Of a stretch of 32,838 nucleotides of DNA, positions 7,674 through 16,017 are shown piece by piece. The stretch covers positions 1 to 32,838 of the forward strand of contig NZ_JAKSYC010000339.1 in assembly GCF_022829585.1 (NCBI RefSeq), read 5' to 3'. A model generated the notes under the pieces. It did no database searches. It was not told the DNA's origin and was given only the letters and a program-made list of their open reading frames with translations. This DNA comes from Methylobacterium sp. J-026 (GTDB lineage: Bacteria; Pseudomonadota; Alphaproteobacteria; Rhizobiales; Beijerinckiaceae). Every line of letters starts with the position of its first letter. The first letter of the stretch is position 1. A program made the translations under genes and the position numbers.

Positions 7674-8132
7674 ATGGACGCTGACACGGCCGGCATCGCG
7701 ATTCGCCCGATCGGACCGGGCGACCGGGCGGCGTGGGGGCCGCTCTGGCGGGGCTATCAAGCCTTCTACAAGGTCGACCTGTCGGAGGCGGTCACCGACA
7801 CCACCTGGGCCCGGCTCAACGACCCGGCCGAGCCCGTGGACGGCGCCCTGGCCTGGCGCGGGACGGAGGCCCTGGGCCTCGTCCACCACATCCGCCACCG
7901 CTCGGCCTGGACGGTCGGGGACTATTGCTACCTGCAGGACCTGTTCGTGGCCGACGGCGCCCGGGGCCTCGGGATCGGCCGGCGGCTGATCGCCCACGTC
8001 TACGCGGTCGCCGAGGCGGCGGGCTGCGCCCGCGTCCACTGGCTGACGCACGCGACCAACACCGACGCGATGCTGCTCTACGACCGGATCGCGGAGAAAT
8101 CCGGCTTCGTGCAGTACCGCAAGATCTTCTGA
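7674..8132 (+). CDS. GNAT-family N-acetyltransferase
   Basis: A 152-aa cytosolic acetyl-CoA-dependent acetyltransferase. The ATG at 7674 follows GGAGGAC by a few bases; a longer in-frame start at 7584 is not needed. The fold is visible as an N-terminal IAIRPIGPGDRAAWGPLW, a central beta4 strand (YCYLQDLFVAD), the acetyl-CoA pyrophosphate loop GARGLGIGRRLI, and a C-terminal HATNTDAMLLYDRIAEKSGFVQYRK region. The substrate is unknown. It is monocistronic, divergent from glyQ, and followed by a hairpin at 8170-8200. Confidence 0.88.
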   Translation: MDADTAGIAIRPIGPGDRAAWGPLWRGYQAFYKVDLSEAVTDTTWARLNDPAEPVDGALAWRGTEALGLVHHIRHRSAWTVGDYCYLQDLFVADGARGLGIGRRLIAHVYAVAEAAGCARVHWLTHATNTDAMLLYDRIAEKSGFVQYRKIF

Positions 8133-8169
8133 GCTCAGACGCCCCGGGTGCGGCGGGACACCGAAGCCG

Positions 8170-8200
8170 GGCGGTTTTCGGGCAATAAGCCGGAACCGCC
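8170..8200 (+). terminator. Possible hairpin terminator after the GNAT gene
   Basis: GGCGGTT (8170-8176) pairs with AACCGCC (8194-8200) across a 17-base interior that can itself pair partly (TTCGGGC / GCCGG). It lies about 40 bp past the acetyltransferase stop. No clear U-tract follows. Confidence 0.35.
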
Positions 8201-8281
8201 GAGCTGACGGCCAAGTTATCAGCCCAACAGGGGATCTCGGCACCTTCGCGCTGCCGACTCGAATGCATCGGACGACCAGCC

Positions 8282-8554
8282 ATGCGCAATGCTCGCACCA
8301 TCGACACCTTCGGCCGCAAGAACATCGCCGTCCTCGCCGCGCTCGCCATCTCCTCCCTGGTCGCCACGCCCTTCGTAATGAGCGCCAGCCGCGCGCTGGC
8401 CACCGCGGAGGATCAGCCGATCGCCGCGACCCTGCGGGTCGAGCCGGTGGAGGTCGCCCCGGTGGCGGCGGCGCCCAAGGCGACCTGCCTGCGCAAGGTG
8501 CGGGTCGTCTACAGCGGCTACGGCCAGCCGGCCGATGGCTGCGCCGCCCACTGA
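8282..8554 (+). CDS. Small exported hypothetical protein
   Basis: A 90-aa protein of unknown function starting at the ATG at 8282. After a charged start (MRNARTIDTFGRKN) comes one hydrophobic segment, IAVLAALAISSLVATPFVM, followed by SASRALA, a plausible signal-peptide cleavage region. The mature part is Ala/Val/Pro-rich and carries two cysteines (TCLRK and DGCAAH) that could form a disulfide in the periplasm. It is convergent with the CPA1 antiporter gene, 17 bp away. I do not recognise the family. Codon usage matches its neighbours and the frame has a convincing leader, so I regard it as real. Confidence 0.7.
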   Translation: MRNARTIDTFGRKNIAVLAALAISSLVATPFVMSASRALATAEDQPIAATLRVEPVEVAPVAAAPKATCLRKVRVVYSGYGQPADGCAAH

Positions 8555-8571
8555 CGGCCTCGCGCCCCGAA

Positions 8572-10176
8572 CTAACCATGGGCCGGCGCGGTGCCGGCCA
8601 GGCCCTTGAGGTGGAGCTCCTCCAGGTCGAGTTCCGTCTCGAGCTGGCGCAGCACCGAACTGTGGATCCGGTTCTCGCGGTGCAGGCCGATCAGGGCCGA
8701 CCGGCCGGACCGCACCGCGAGCAGTGCGGCGGCGAAGTGCTCGGTCTTCTCGGCCGCGAGCGCCGCGCGCTCGTCACGGTCCCGGGCCGCGGCCCGGACC
8801 CGGCGGCGGTACTCCTCGACGAGGCGCGGGTGCTGCAGGCCCCCGGTCTCGGGACGCACCAATCCCTCCAGGGCGGCGAGCCCCGCCTCGTGCACCACCA
8901 CCCGGGCCATGGGCGCATCGAGTTGCCCGTCGGGCAGCTGCGCCGCGGGGTCGAGGCCGAGCCGACGGATCAGCGGCCCCAGGGTCGTCCCCTGCACCAG
9001 CACGGTGAACAGGATCACCGCGAAGGCCGCCACCAGGATCGCGTCGCGGCCGGGGAAGTCGACCGGCAGCGCCAGGGCCGCCGCCAGGGTCACCACCCCG
9101 CGCATGCCGGCCCAGCCGACGATCAGCGGCACCGCCGGCCTCGGCGCGGGTTCCTGCCCCCGCACCCGGGCCGACAGGATCCGCCGCAGGTAGACGGCGG
9201 GAAAGACCCAGAGCAGGCGGGCGACCACGCAGGCCGCCGTGACGGCGAGCGCCAGCGGCAGCCCGGCCGAGAGCGATCCGAGTTCGCCGCCGGTCCGCGC
9301 CAGCACGCCGCGGAGCGCCAGCCCGATCAGCACAAAGACCAGCGCCTCCAGCACGAAGACGACGAATTCCCACACCGCCACGGCGTGGCGGCGGGCCTGG
9401 GCGTCGAAGGTCTCGTGCTCGCGTCCGCCCATCATCAGGCCGCAGGCCACCACGGCGAGCACCCCGGAGGCGTGGACCTCCTCGGCCAGCAGGTAGGCGA
9501 TGTAGGCGGCGAGGAAGCTCAGCACCGTGACGGCGTTGGCGTCGTGCAGGCGCCGCACGACGGCGTTCACCGCCATCCCGCAGGCGAGCCCGATCGCGAC
9601 GCCGGCCACCGCCAGCCAGGCGAAGCTGCCGACGGCCGCCGAGGCGCTGAAGCTTCCGGTCAGAGCGGCCGCCACGGCGAAGCGGTAGAGCACGAGGCCG
9701 GAGGCGTCGTTGACGAGGCTCTCGCCCTCCAGGACCGTGATCATCCGGCGGGGCAGGGCGACGCGGGCGAGCACCGCCTTGGCGGCCACGGCATCCGGCG
9801 GCGAGACGATGGCGCCCAGCGCGAAGCAGGCGGCCCAGGGCAGGGCCGGCGCCACCGCGTGGGCGACGAGCCCGACCGCCAGGGTCGTGAACAGGACCGC
9901 GCCGAGGGACAGGGACAGGATCGGGCCGAGGCTCGCGCGGAAATCGCGCCAGACGGTGAAATAGGCCGATGCGAGCAGGAGCGGCGGCAGGAACAGGACC
10001 ATGATCAGGTCCGGATCGAGGTCGAAGGCCGGCAGGCCCGGCACCACCGCGAGCGCCATGCCGCCCAGCACCAGGGCGGCGGCCGGCGGGAACCCGAGCC
10101 GCCCGGCGGCCAGCGACACCAGCAGGGCCGCCCCGAGCAGCGCGAGGATCACTTCGAACAGGGCGACGGGCGTCAT
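8572..10176 (-). CDS. Na+/H+ antiporter, CPA1 family
   Basis: A 534-aa inner-membrane cation/proton antiporter of the monovalent cation:proton antiporter-1 family, probably exporting Na+ or exchanging K+ for H+. About twelve hydrophobic segments fill residues 1-400. The ion-binding signature LGAIVSPPDAVAAKAVL and the following VLEGESLVNDASGLVLYRFAV are hallmarks of CPA1 proteins. A LIVGWAGMRGVVTLAAALALP segment near residue 355 is the conserved helix with the functional Arg. A cytosolic C-terminal tail of about 130 aa follows, rich in charged helices and ending LAGTAPAHG. The gene is single and ends convergently with the small exported protein. Confidence 0.92.
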   Translation of the reverse strand: MTPVALFEVILALLGAALLVSLAAGRLGFPPAAALVLGGMALAVVPGLPAFDLDPDLIMVLFLPPLLLASAYFTVWRDFRASLGPILSLSLGAVLFTTLAVGLVAHAVAPALPWAACFALGAIVSPPDAVAAKAVLARVALPRRMITVLEGESLVNDASGLVLYRFAVAAALTGSFSASAAVGSFAWLAVAGVAIGLACGMAVNAVVRRLHDANAVTVLSFLAAYIAYLLAEEVHASGVLAVVACGLMMGGREHETFDAQARRHAVAVWEFVVFVLEALVFVLIGLALRGVLARTGGELGSLSAGLPLALAVTAACVVARLLWVFPAVYLRRILSARVRGQEPAPRPAVPLIVGWAGMRGVVTLAAALALPVDFPGRDAILVAAFAVILFTVLVQGTTLGPLIRRLGLDPAAQLPDGQLDAPMARVVVHEAGLAALEGLVRPETGGLQHPRLVEEYRRRVRAAARDRDERAALAAEKTEHFAAALLAVRSGRSALIGLHRENRIHSSVLRQLETELDLEELHLKGLAGTAPAHG

Positions 10177-10206
10177 CGATCGGCCATAGCGCGATCTTCC
10201 GAGAAA

Positions 10207-10320
10207 CGTCAGGGTTTCAAAAGGTCCGAGGCCTTTTGCGGGTCCAGGGCAAAGCCCTGCAAATCTCGAAGGCTCCGCCCCCGAACCCCGCCAAAGGGCT
10301 CAAGCCCTTTGGAACCCCCT
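10207..10320. repeat. Interspersed repeat with nested hairpins
   Basis: This stretch between the CPA1 gene start and the MmcB-like gene end contains three small hairpins in a row: AAAAGG/CCTTTT near 10218-10238, AGGGC/GCCCT near 10243-10258, and CCAAAGGGCT/AGCCCTTTGG at 10291-10312. It resembles a repeat found next to many Methylobacterium genes. The last hairpin could terminate transcripts. No gene is seen here. Confidence 0.6.
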
Positions 10321-10321
10321 C

Positions 10322-10834
10322 TCAGAGCGCGCCCTCGCGCACCGCACCCGGATCGGCCAGGGCGTGGAGGATGCGCGCGGCGCTGTGGGCGAAGCGCAGG
10401 GTCACCGCCTTGCGCCGGGCGCCGCTCAGCGGGTGCTCCGGGGCCTCCCGGAGGATCCCGGCGCCGTAGCCGTCGGCGACGATCAGGCCGCATGCCTCCG
10501 GGATCAGGGATTCCGGCACGTCCTCGGGGATCGCGAAGAAGAAGCGGTCGCAGAAGTCGCGGTAATCCGGCCATTTCCGGTCGGCGCGGAAATCCGCCAC
10601 GCTCGACTTGATCTCCACGATGGTCAGCCGGCCCGCGCCGCAGAGCGCGATCACATCGGCCCGGCGGCCGTTGACGAGGGAGAATTCCGGCAGGGTGACG
10701 CAGCCCATCTCGGAGAACAGCCGGCGCACCCCGCGCTGGATGCGCAGGGCGGTGGGCGACTGGCGCCGGTCCGGCGGCAGCAGCGCCTCCACGGCCGGGG
10801 CGGCGGAATCGGGCAGGCTCAGGGAAGCGGACAT
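10322..10834 (-). CDS. MmcB-family DNA repair protein
   Basis: A 170-aa protein with a PD-(D/E)xK-nuclease-like core, recognised as the MmcB family (mitomycin C-induced gene of Caulobacter). The ATG at 10832-10834 gives MSASLSLPDSAA. The key region reads PEFSLVNGRRADVIALCGAGRLTIVEIKSSVADFRADRKWPDY. It contains E, RAD and an EIK triad, the arrangement of a restriction-endonuclease-like active site. A PEDVPESLIPEACGLIVADGYG stretch follows. The protein is likely cytosolic and DNA-acting; a role in damage repair is inferred from the family. It lies 86 bp downstream of the BtuF-like gene on the same strand. Confidence 0.88.
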   Translation of the reverse strand: MSASLSLPDSAAPAVEALLPPDRRQSPTALRIQRGVRRLFSEMGCVTLPEFSLVNGRRADVIALCGAGRLTIVEIKSSVADFRADRKWPDYRDFCDRFFFAIPEDVPESLIPEACGLIVADGYGAGILREAPEHPLSGARRKAVTLRFAHSAARILHALADPGAVREGAL

Positions 10835-10920
10835 CGATCGGGGCGTGTGTCTGTGCCGAATCGGGACATCCTGCCGATCCGGACGCCATCCGTCACCTGC
10901 GGCGCGGCAGCGCCCCGGCC

Positions 10921-11700
10921 TCAGCCGCCCAGGCAGGCCCGGATCGCGTCGAATCCGTCGGTCAGGGCGGCCGGACCCGGCTGCAGGATCAGCGGCGCCT
11001 TGATCTCGTGGATGCGCCCGTCGCGCACCGCCGGGATCGCCGCCCAGCCCGGGCGCGACCGGATCCTGTCGATATTGACCTTCTTGCCGCACCACGAGGC
11101 CAGGATCACCTCCGGCGCGGCCGCCGCCACCTGCTCGGGCGTGACGATCCGGTCCCGGGCGGCGGGCTGCCGGCTCAGCGCCGGGAAGACATCCCGGCCG
11201 CCGGCATAGCCGATCAGGTCGGAGACCCAGCCGATCCCGGAGATCATCGGCGCGTCCCATTCCTCGAAGTAGACGCGCACCGGCGGGCGGTGCCGCGCCG
11301 CCGCTTCGGCCTCCGCCAGCCGCGCCGCGAACCCCGCCGCCAGGGCCTCGGCCCGCTCCGGGACGCCCACCAGCGCGCCGAGGGTGCGCACCATGGCGAG
11401 GCATCCGGCCACGTCGCGCTGGTTGAACAGGTGGACCGCGATGCCCGCCCGGGCGAGGTCGGCCACGATCTCGGCCTGGAGATCGGAGAAGGCCAGGACG
11501 AGGTCCGGCGCCAGCGCCAGGATCTTCGGGATGTCGGCGCTGGTGAAGGCCGAGACCCGGGGCTTCTCCCGCCGGACCCGGGGCGGCCGCACCGCGTAGC
11601 CCGACACGCCGACGATCCGGTCCTCCTGCCCCAGCAGGTACAGGGTCTCGACGGTCTCCTCGGTGAGGCAGACGATCCGCTCCGGCGGGAAGCGGCGCAT
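10921..11700 (-). CDS. Cobalamin/iron-type ABC substrate-binding-like protein (BtuF family)
   Basis: A 259-aa protein with the bilobed helical-backbone fold of BtuF/FhuD-type binding proteins. It starts RIVCLTEETVETLYLLGQEDRIVGVSGYAVRP and includes SADIPKILALAPDLVLAFSDLQ, the usual first-lobe motif. The second lobe contains ARDRIVTPEQVAAAAPEVILASWCGKK. The ATG at 11700 gives MRRFPPER and no signal peptide; no better upstream start exists, because a DedA gene ends only 33 bp away. It therefore appears cytosolic, unlike true periplasmic receptors, a form I recall as common in Rhizobiales. No permease or ATPase gene is adjacent. The ligand is likely a cobamide or siderophore, but this is inferred. 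Confidence 0.85.
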   Translation of the reverse strand: MRRFPPERIVCLTEETVETLYLLGQEDRIVGVSGYAVRPPRVRREKPRVSAFTSADIPKILALAPDLVLAFSDLQAEIVADLARAGIAVHLFNQRDVAGCLAMVRTLGALVGVPERAEALAAGFAARLAEAEAAARHRPPVRVYFEEWDAPMISGIGWVSDLIGYAGGRDVFPALSRQPAARDRIVTPEQVAAAAPEVILASWCGKKVNIDRIRSRPGWAAIPAVRDGRIHEIKAPLILQPGPAALTDGFDAIRACLGG

Positions 11701-11733
11701 CAGCGGGCGCGCCGGGTCATCGGTTGAGCCGAG

Positions 11734-12255
11734 TCACTGGTCGAGCCACGCGAGCAGCCCGGCCCCGGGGGCGAGCAGCACGAAGGCCCAGACCAGCGCC
11801 GAGGCGACGTTGGCCGCCTGGAACGGCAGCCGCGACAGCCCGAGGATGCCGGCGAGCAGCGGCACCAGCGCCCGGGCCGGTCCGAAGAACCGCCCCAGGG
11901 CCACCGCGGCGATGCCCCAGCGCCCGATGAAGGCCTCGGCCTTCGCGGTGAGGTCGGGATAGCGCCGCAGGGGCCATTTCGTCTTGGCCCCCGGCCCGAG
12001 CCAGCGCCCGGCCTCGTAGGAGACCCAATCCCCCAGGGCGGCCCCGCAGGCGGCCCCGAGCACAACCGGCCAGAACGCGAGATCGGCGCCGCCGACCAGG
12101 GCGCCGATGCCGATCAGGATTACGGTGGCCGGCACGAACAGCGACAGCACCGCGATCGACTCGCAGAAGGCGAGCCCCCCGGCGATCAGCGGCGTCCAGA
12201 CCTTGTGCGCCTCGACGAAGGCAAGGGTCGCGGTGCGCAGGGCTTCGATGTCCAT
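11734..12255 (-). CDS. DedA-family membrane protein
   Basis: A 173-aa polytopic inner-membrane protein of the DedA/VTT superfamily, members of which act as lipid (undecaprenyl phosphate or phospholipid) flippases. It starts at the ATG at 12253-12255, giving MDIEALRTATLAFVEAHKVW. Family marks are the FCESIAVLSLFVPATVIL re-entrant loop, GDWVSYEAGRWLG and a GRFFGPARALVPLLAGILGL segment. C-terminal TM helices end LLAPGAGLLAWLDQ. It lies on the same strand as and 33 bp upstream of the BtuF-like gene. Family is certain; the substrate is not. Confidence 0.9.
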   Translation of the reverse strand: MDIEALRTATLAFVEAHKVWTPLIAGGLAFCESIAVLSLFVPATVILIGIGALVGGADLAFWPVVLGAACGAALGDWVSYEAGRWLGPGAKTKWPLRRYPDLTAKAEAFIGRWGIAAVALGRFFGPARALVPLLAGILGLSRLPFQAANVASALVWAFVLLAPGAGLLAWLDQ

Positions 12256-12403
12256 CGGGCTCGGGGGGCGGCGGGGCGACCGGACGCATCTGAGGTGGGG
12301 GCGGGCGGGGGACAAGGGTTTTTTGGGGTTTAGGCTTGCCTGGAGGCGCAAGTGAGAAGCGCCGCCATGGGCGGACCTTCGCCATCGGCTTATTCTTCCC
12401 GGT

Positions 12404-12757
12404 ATGGAGAGGCCGCTCCATACCGGGGTCGAGACCGAGATCTATCTGCGTTCTGCGGAGCGCGTGATGGATGAGGCGGAGCGCGATGCGGTGGTCGACC
12501 ACCTGTCGGCCAATCCGCAGGCCGGTGATCTGATTCCCGGGACCGGCGGTATCGGCAAGGTTCGGGTTCCCCTCGCCGGGCGGGGAAAGCGCGGTGGCGG
12601 CCGTGTGCTCGCGTACCGTCTCGTGGATCGCGCCGTCTACCTGCTGCTGGCCTACGCGAAGGGCGGTCAGGCGCCCCCCTCGCCCGAGCAGGTCCGCATC
12701 CTGAAGCGGCGGATCGAGGATCTGTCCGGAGGGATCGCCGCGGCGCGCCGGGGCTCA
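12404..12757 (+). pseudogene. RelE/HigB-like toxin gene lacking its stop codon
   Basis: The first 117 codons from the ATG at 12404 look like a RelE/ParE (HigB-2 type) mRNA-interferase toxin: VVDHLSANPQAGDLIPGTGG, then GKVRVPLAGRGKRGGGRVLAYR, and finally LLLAYAKGGQAPPSPEQVRIL. Normal members end at about this point. Here the next codon, at 12755-12757, is TCA, not a stop, and the frame stays open to 13882 through the antisense of the HD-GYP gene. The same three bases form that gene's TGA on the minus strand. If translated, the product would be a 492-aa chimera. No antitoxin gene (higA/relB) is next to it. I treat it as a decaying orphan toxin. Confidence 0.65.
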
Positions 12758-14146
12758 GGCCGCCCGAGCCAGATCCCCTTCGATCGCGGCGAGCGCCCGC
12801 TCGAGCGCCGCGAAGCAGGCCGGGTCGAACGCCGTACCGAGATCCGCGCGCATGATGCCGAGCGCCTTCTGAAGCGGCATAGCCGCCCGGTAGGGACGGT
12901 CGGCGGTCAGTGCGTCCAACACGTCCGCCACCGAGACGATGCGAGTCTCGGGTGCGATCGCATCCCCTGCAAGCCCGCGCGGATAACCCTTGCCATCCAG
13001 CCGTTCGTGATGGCCGCCGCCGACAAGGGCCATCTCGTGGAACGCCGCCACCCGGGTCAGGATGGTTTCGGACAGGGACGCGTGATTGCGCATGTCCCGC
13101 CACTCCGCCTCGTCCAGCTTGCCGTTCTTGTCGAGGATCGCGTTCGAGACCCCGAGTTTGCCGACATCGTGCAGGAGCGCCGCCCGCTTCAGCCAGCGGC
13201 GGCGTTCCGACGTATAACCGAGTTCGGCCGCGATCATGTCGGCGTAGACCGCGACCCGCTCCGAGTGGCCGGAGGTGAACGGGCTTTTGGCATCGATGAT
13301 CTGGGCGAAGGCACGGGCGATATCGTCGAGGTAGTCCTCGTCCACGACGATCGAACTGTGCGGCGCCAGGGCCAGCACCGCCGCCTCGACCTCGTCCGAG
13401 GCCAGGGTTTCCCAGAAGCCGGGCTCGGCCGCGACGGCCTCGAAGCAGGCCACAACCTGAGGATCGAACCATGTCCCCGAGCGTGCCCGCACCTCGGCGA
13501 TCGCGGCCGCGGGGCCGGCCGTCGTATGGAAGACGTCCACGACCTGAGCCAGCAGCGCCACGCGTGCGTAGAGCGGGATTGCAGGGCCTGCGAGATGGTC
13601 CGGCCGGCCCGCGCCGTTCCAATGCTCATCCAGCGCGTGGATGGCTTCGCAGACGCTCGCGGGGAACCGCAATTGCCGGGCGATCTCGGCACCGCGCTGA
13701 CAGCGGGTTTGGATGAGGTCGTCGACGATCGAGCCGCCGTTCTGCAAGATATTGAGCACCGCACGGAAGCGTTCGGCCAAACCGGCCTTCAGGCCCGTAT
13801 GCGAGAAGACAAAGCCGAGCACCTTCGGAAGGCTATCGCTCACTGTCTTGAAATCACGCTTGAAACTGAGATCATCGGATAGATAGAGCTCGCAAATGCG
13901 CGCGGCGTTACTCGAGCAGCCGAGATCCTTCAATATGATCGTGTGATAGAGCTCCCAGAGCTTCGGCTCAGGCAGATCAAGCTCTCGGCCGATTTGGAAG
14001 CCGATCCACGTCGCGCGGACACAATGACCCACGGGCTGACCTTCCGTCAGGTCGAGGGCGTGGCTCAGGGCGCCGAGGATTTCGGAGAGCGCAACCGTCT
14101 TGTCTTCCGCTTTACCGCCCGCCACGATCTGCATAGCTGTAGCCAA
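12755..14146 (-). CDS. Tandem HD / HD-GYP domain phosphohydrolase
   Basis: A 463-aa soluble protein, probably a cyclic-di-GMP phosphodiesterase. The second domain (about residues 285-435) has the HD pair in LLHDVGKLG (H326, D327), and H379-H380-E381-R382 followed by DGKGYP (384-389), the full HD-GYP signature. A NHASLSETILTRV helix lies between. The first domain (about 30-215) is a degenerate copy: it retains EHWNGAGRPDHLAGPAIPLYAR but lacks a clean HD dyad (HTIILKDLG), so it may sense or dimerise. No receiver or membrane segment is present. The ATG at 14146 opens MATAMQIVAGG; an in-frame ATG lies at 14134. It faces pdxY across a 364-bp gap. Confidence 0.88.
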   Translation of the reverse strand: MATAMQIVAGGKAEDKTVALSEILGALSHALDLTEGQPVGHCVRATWIGFQIGRELDLPEPKLWELYHTIILKDLGCSSNAARICELYLSDDLSFKRDFKTVSDSLPKVLGFVFSHTGLKAGLAERFRAVLNILQNGGSIVDDLIQTRCQRGAEIARQLRFPASVCEAIHALDEHWNGAGRPDHLAGPAIPLYARVALLAQVVDVFHTTAGPAAAIAEVRARSGTWFDPQVVACFEAVAAEPGFWETLASDEVEAAVLALAPHSSIVVDEDYLDDIARAFAQIIDAKSPFTSGHSERVAVYADMIAAELGYTSERRRWLKRAALLHDVGKLGVSNAILDKNGKLDEAEWRDMRNHASLSETILTRVAAFHEMALVGGGHHERLDGKGYPRGLAGDAIAPETRIVSVADVLDALTADRPYRAAMPLQKALGIMRADLGTAFDPACFAALERALAAIEGDLARAA

Positions 14147-14510
14147 CTCTAGACCTGTTCAGCAGTAGTATTATTCTCAAAGTCTAATAAAAGCGTTGCC
14201 GTTTCGTCCGAGCCGGATGACGAATGCGCAGCCGGTACGGCACGCACGAGCCGGACTCGGATCGCAGCCGGGCCAAACGATCACGGTGCCTTCGGGGCAG
14301 GGCCGTAGGGCAGCGGCACTGAGGAGGCCCGCCTCGACGCTCCGGCCGCCCCGGGGCAGAAAGCCGCCGAACCGCGCGTCGCAGACCATCGGAGACGGTC
14401 ACCAACCGCCGAGGCCAAACCACCCCGCGCCCATCGCACCCCCGCGCTTGCACCCGCGCCCCGGATCGCCGACAGCTTCGGCACCCCCACGGCACCGAGA
14501 ATCACCCGCG
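14147..14510. other. Intergenic region between HD-GYP gene and pdxY
   Basis: No gene is seen. The left part (14150-14195) is AT-rich and is probably the HD-GYP promoter on the minus strand. The rest is Pro/Arg/Ala-rich in every translated frame, with no recognisable protein. It presumably also holds the pdxY promoter, but I cannot place it with confidence. Confidence 0.5.
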
Positions 14511-15359
14511 TTGAACGTCCTGTCGATCCAGTCCCACGTCGCCTACGGGCATGTCGGCAACGCGTCGGCGGTGTTCCCGATGCAGCGGCTCGGGGTCGAG
14601 GTCTGGCCGGTCCACACGGTGCAGTTCTCCAACCACACCGGCTACGGGGCGTGGCGCGGCCCGGTCTTCGAGGCGGAGGCGATCCGCGAGGTGGTGCGGG
14701 GCATCGGCGAGCGCGGGGTGTTTCCCACCTGCGACGCGGTGCTGTCGGGCTATATGGGCTCGGCCGCGATCGGGGAGGCGATCCTGGAGGCGGTGGCCGC
14801 CGTCCGGGCCGCCAACCGCCAAGCGCTCTATTGCTGCGACCCGGTGATCGGCGACGTCGCGGAGGGCGTCTACGTGCGGCCGGGGATCGAGGCGTTCCTG
14901 CGGGAGCGTGCCGTGCCGGTGGCCGACATCCTCACCCCCAACCAGTTCGAGCTCGACCTGCTCACCGGCCTGCCGAGCCGCACCCTGCCGGAGGCCGCCG
15001 CCGCCATCGCGGCGCTCCAGGCCCGGGGGCCGCGGGTGGTGCTGGTCACCTCGGCTCTGTGTGCCGATACGCCGGCCGAAAGCATCGACCTGCTGGCCGG
15101 GGCGGAGGGCCGGGTGTTCCGGGTCCGCACCCCGCGGCTCGCCATCGCGGTGAACGGCGCCGGCGACTGCATCGCGGCCCTGTTCCTGGTCCACTACGCC
15201 CGCACCGGCTCGGCCGCCACGGCGCTCGGCGCGGCGGCGGCCTCAGTCTACGGCCTGCTCAGGCGCACCGCCGAGGCGGGGTCCCGGGAGATCCTGACGG
15301 TGGCCGCGCAGGAGGAATATGTGAATCCGAGCGCGGTGTTCTCGGTCGAGGCGGTGTGA
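14511..15359 (+). CDS. pdxY: Pyridoxal kinase
   Basis: Cytosolic ribokinase-fold kinase (282 aa) of vitamin B6 salvage, converting pyridoxal to pyridoxal 5'-phosphate with ATP. The family N-terminus NVLSIQSHVAYGHVGNASAV begins directly after a TTG at 14511-14513, and there is no ATG, GTG or other sensible start nearby, so TTG is taken as the start. Visible motifs include VQFSNHTGYGAWRG, CDPVIGD, TPNQFELDLLTG and the anion-hole catalytic loop NGAGDCIAALFL, which contains the essential Asp. The length matches the family (about 285). It is monocistronic. The long frame upstream is low-complexity and noncoding. Confidence 0.9.
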   Translation: MNVLSIQSHVAYGHVGNASAVFPMQRLGVEVWPVHTVQFSNHTGYGAWRGPVFEAEAIREVVRGIGERGVFPTCDAVLSGYMGSAAIGEAILEAVAAVRAANRQALYCCDPVIGDVAEGVYVRPGIEAFLRERAVPVADILTPNQFELDLLTGLPSRTLPEAAAAIAALQARGPRVVLVTSALCADTPAESIDLLAGAEGRVFRVRTPRLAIAVNGAGDCIAALFLVHYARTGSAATALGAAAASVYGLLRRTAEAGSREILTVAAQEEYVNPSAVFSVEAV

Positions 15360-15384
15360 GGCGAGGCACCGCGCGCATCCGCCC

Positions 15385-15864
15385 TCACGTCCCCTCGCGC
15401 ACGATCGTCGGCTCGTGGGCCACGGAAAAGTTCACCGAGCGGGCGATGAAGCACAGGGCGTGCGCGCGCCGGTGCAGCGCCAGGGCCGCGTCGGGGTCCG
15501 AGCCCGCCGTGATGGTCACGCGGGGGCGCAGGATGACCGCGGTGAACTGGCCGGCGCCGCCCGCCTCTTCGGTCATGCGGCCCTCGGCGGCGTCCTCGTA
15601 GGCGGTGACGACGATCCCGGCCTGCGCGCACAGGCCGAGATACCAGAGCTTGTGGCAGGCGGCGAGCGAGGCCACCAGCAGCTCCTCGGGGTTCCAGCGG
15701 CCGGGATCGCCCCGGAAGGCCGGATCGGACGAGCCGGCGATAGGCGGCTTGCCCGGCGCCGACAGGGTGTGGGCGCGGGCATAGCCGCCAGACGTGCCGG
15801 TCCCCGTCCCGGTATTGCCCGTCCAGGTCACCGTGACGGTGTAGCGGTGCAGCGTCTCACCCAT
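15385..15864 (-). CDS. OsmC-family peroxide-reducing protein
   Basis: A 159-aa OsmC/Ohr-superfamily protein that probably reduces organic hydroperoxides in the cytosol through two cysteines. The ATG at 15862-15864 opens MGETLHRYTVTVTWTGN. The two redox cysteines are visible in SLAACHKLWYLGLC and AHALCFIARSVNFSV. The LLVASLAACHKL block, with the catalytic Arg and Glu region at GRWNPEELLVAS, is typical of the family. Convergent pdxY ends 25 bp away and the PhzF gene is divergent on the other side. Confidence 0.88.
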   Translation of the reverse strand: MGETLHRYTVTVTWTGNTGTGTGTSGGYARAHTLSAPGKPPIAGSSDPAFRGDPGRWNPEELLVASLAACHKLWYLGLCAQAGIVVTAYEDAAEGRMTEEAGGAGQFTAVILRPRVTITAGSDPDAALALHRRAHALCFIARSVNFSVAHEPTIVREGT

Positions 15865-16017
15865 GGATCCCCCCCCGCGACAGATTCGGTCCGCCCGCCG
15901 TCCAGGCCTCCGGGCCGGGTCGATACGGCGCGCCGCACCGTGTACCAAAGGCGCGCCCCGCCCTCGAATCGCGGCCGTCCCGCCGCCGGGCCCGCGCGAC
16001 ACGGAAGGTCCGACACG

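Noticed and set aside
8263..10611. Long plus-strand open frame (782 codons) opposite the CPA1 antiporter gene
   Set aside because: Arg/Gly/Gln/His-rich shadow of the antisense CPA1 gene, with no family-like sequence.
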